A DNA stretch of 22,683 nt from IMG/VR virus record IMGVR_UViG_3300017706_000426, positions 1-22,683 of that record; one strand, 5' to 3'. A model generated the notes under the pieces. It saw only the letters and a list, made by a program, of their open reading frames with translations. It made no database searches and was not told the DNA's origin. The translations under genes and the position numbers were made by a program. This DNA is from a virus. This document shows, piece after piece, positions 22,363 to 22,683 of this stretch; positions within the stretch are counted from its first letter, which is position 1; each line of letters opens with the position of its first letter.

Positions 22363-22683
22363 TTAAGCTGCTATTTTTTTGAACGGCGGCTGGGAAATGC
22401 TTGGGGAAGAAGTCGATGCAAACGGCGCTGTATTCAGTGCTGCACTTCTTGAAGTGAATGGCGGCTCACTAACACTGGTGATTATGTTCTGAGCGCCATC
22501 GGCATTTACGATAGGTGTATTCAGAGTGCTGGTAATAGCGCCAGTTAAAGTTAGATTAGCATTGGCGCTAGTCTGGCTGTTAATATTAGCTATAGCACCG
22601 CTGGAGAATACGCCTTCGGGGTTGGCTTGAGTGGTAACCCCGATATCAGTAGACGGTTTACCATCTGCGACTGCATCACCATC
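22363..22683 (-). CDS. Partial structural gene, C-terminal 106 residues
   Basis: An open frame runs in from the window edge to a TAA just before the adaptor gene, with no ATG inside, so only the C-terminus is visible. The sequence is low in charge and rich in Ala, Asn, Ser, Thr and Gly. Its end shows three spaced related motifs, EPPFTSR, TAPFAST and QPPFKK, each about 12-15 residues apart. I do not recognise it. In podoviruses the gene before the adaptor is often the major capsid or a small capsid-associated protein; the composition here resembles a repetitive virion surface or linker segment. Confidence 0.6.
   Translation of the reverse strand, partial: DGDAVADGKPSTDIGVTTQANPEGVFSSGAIANINSQTSANANLTLTGAITSTLNTPIVNADGAQNIITSVSEPPFTSRSAALNTAPFASTSSPSISQPPFKKIAA

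Overview
The window is a piece of a tailed bacteriophage genome with a podovirus-like (short-tailed) layout, from a virulent-looking phage of Gram-negative bacteria. The Gram-negative host is implied by a GH24 endolysin followed by an inner-membrane/outer-membrane spanin pair. The most diagnostic gene is a family A DNA polymerase that carries two DnaJ-type CxxCxGxG zinc-binding motifs between its 3'-5' exonuclease and polymerase domains. From memory, that architecture is reported for the HMO-2011-type marine podoviruses of SAR116 and Roseobacter-lineage alphaproteobacteria. The class II-like ribonucleotide reductase, MazG-like protein and podoviral tail/ejection genes fit the same group, but the assignment is inference. 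No tRNA, CRISPR array, integrase, insertion sequence or RNA polymerase gene was seen.

Left part (1-9190, + strand): replication, recombination and nucleotide metabolism. A small unknown gene ends in a strong terminator. Then come a DnaB-type helicase and the DnaJ-finger DNA polymerase. A well-formed sigma70-type promoter overlaps the polymerase stop codon and should start a second transcript. That transcript covers an acidic-tailed putative ssDNA-binding protein, a RecB/Cas4-like nuclease with an iron-sulfur cysteine signature, a Holliday-junction-resolvase-like PD-(D/E)XK protein, a small acidic unknown, a DUF3310-like protein, a MazG-like pyrophosphohydrolase, a ribonucleotide reductase, a one-helix membrane microprotein, another PD-(D/E)XK-like protein and a 54-residue protein. 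Most of these genes overlap end to start by 1-11 bases, so they look like one translationally coupled operon that makes and recycles DNA precursors.

Middle junction (about 8930-9270): the two gene blocks converge. A UUCG-tetraloop terminator stops the + strand operon just where the - strand block ends. Two hairpins with U-tracts on the - strand lie inside the coding sequences of the last two + strand genes. The late transcript therefore probably runs into, and ends within, the opposing genes.

Right part (9270-22683, - strand, read right to left): virion and lysis genes. The order is a truncated structural gene, a T7 gp11-like tail tube/adaptor protein, a gp12-like nozzle protein and a short tail fibre with an S74 autoprotease domain. 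A strong promoter follows, then an endolysin with a C-terminal membrane helix, overlapping Rz/Rz1-like spanins and a second large protein ending in S74. Last come a 54-residue protein, a 187-residue protein, a virion protein with a lysozyme-like domain and a 1109-residue putative ejection protein. The last three probably form the machinery that enters or crosses the envelope at infection.

The window is almost completely coding. No stretch over 300 bases lacks a gene. The first 116 bases hold no gene I can support.
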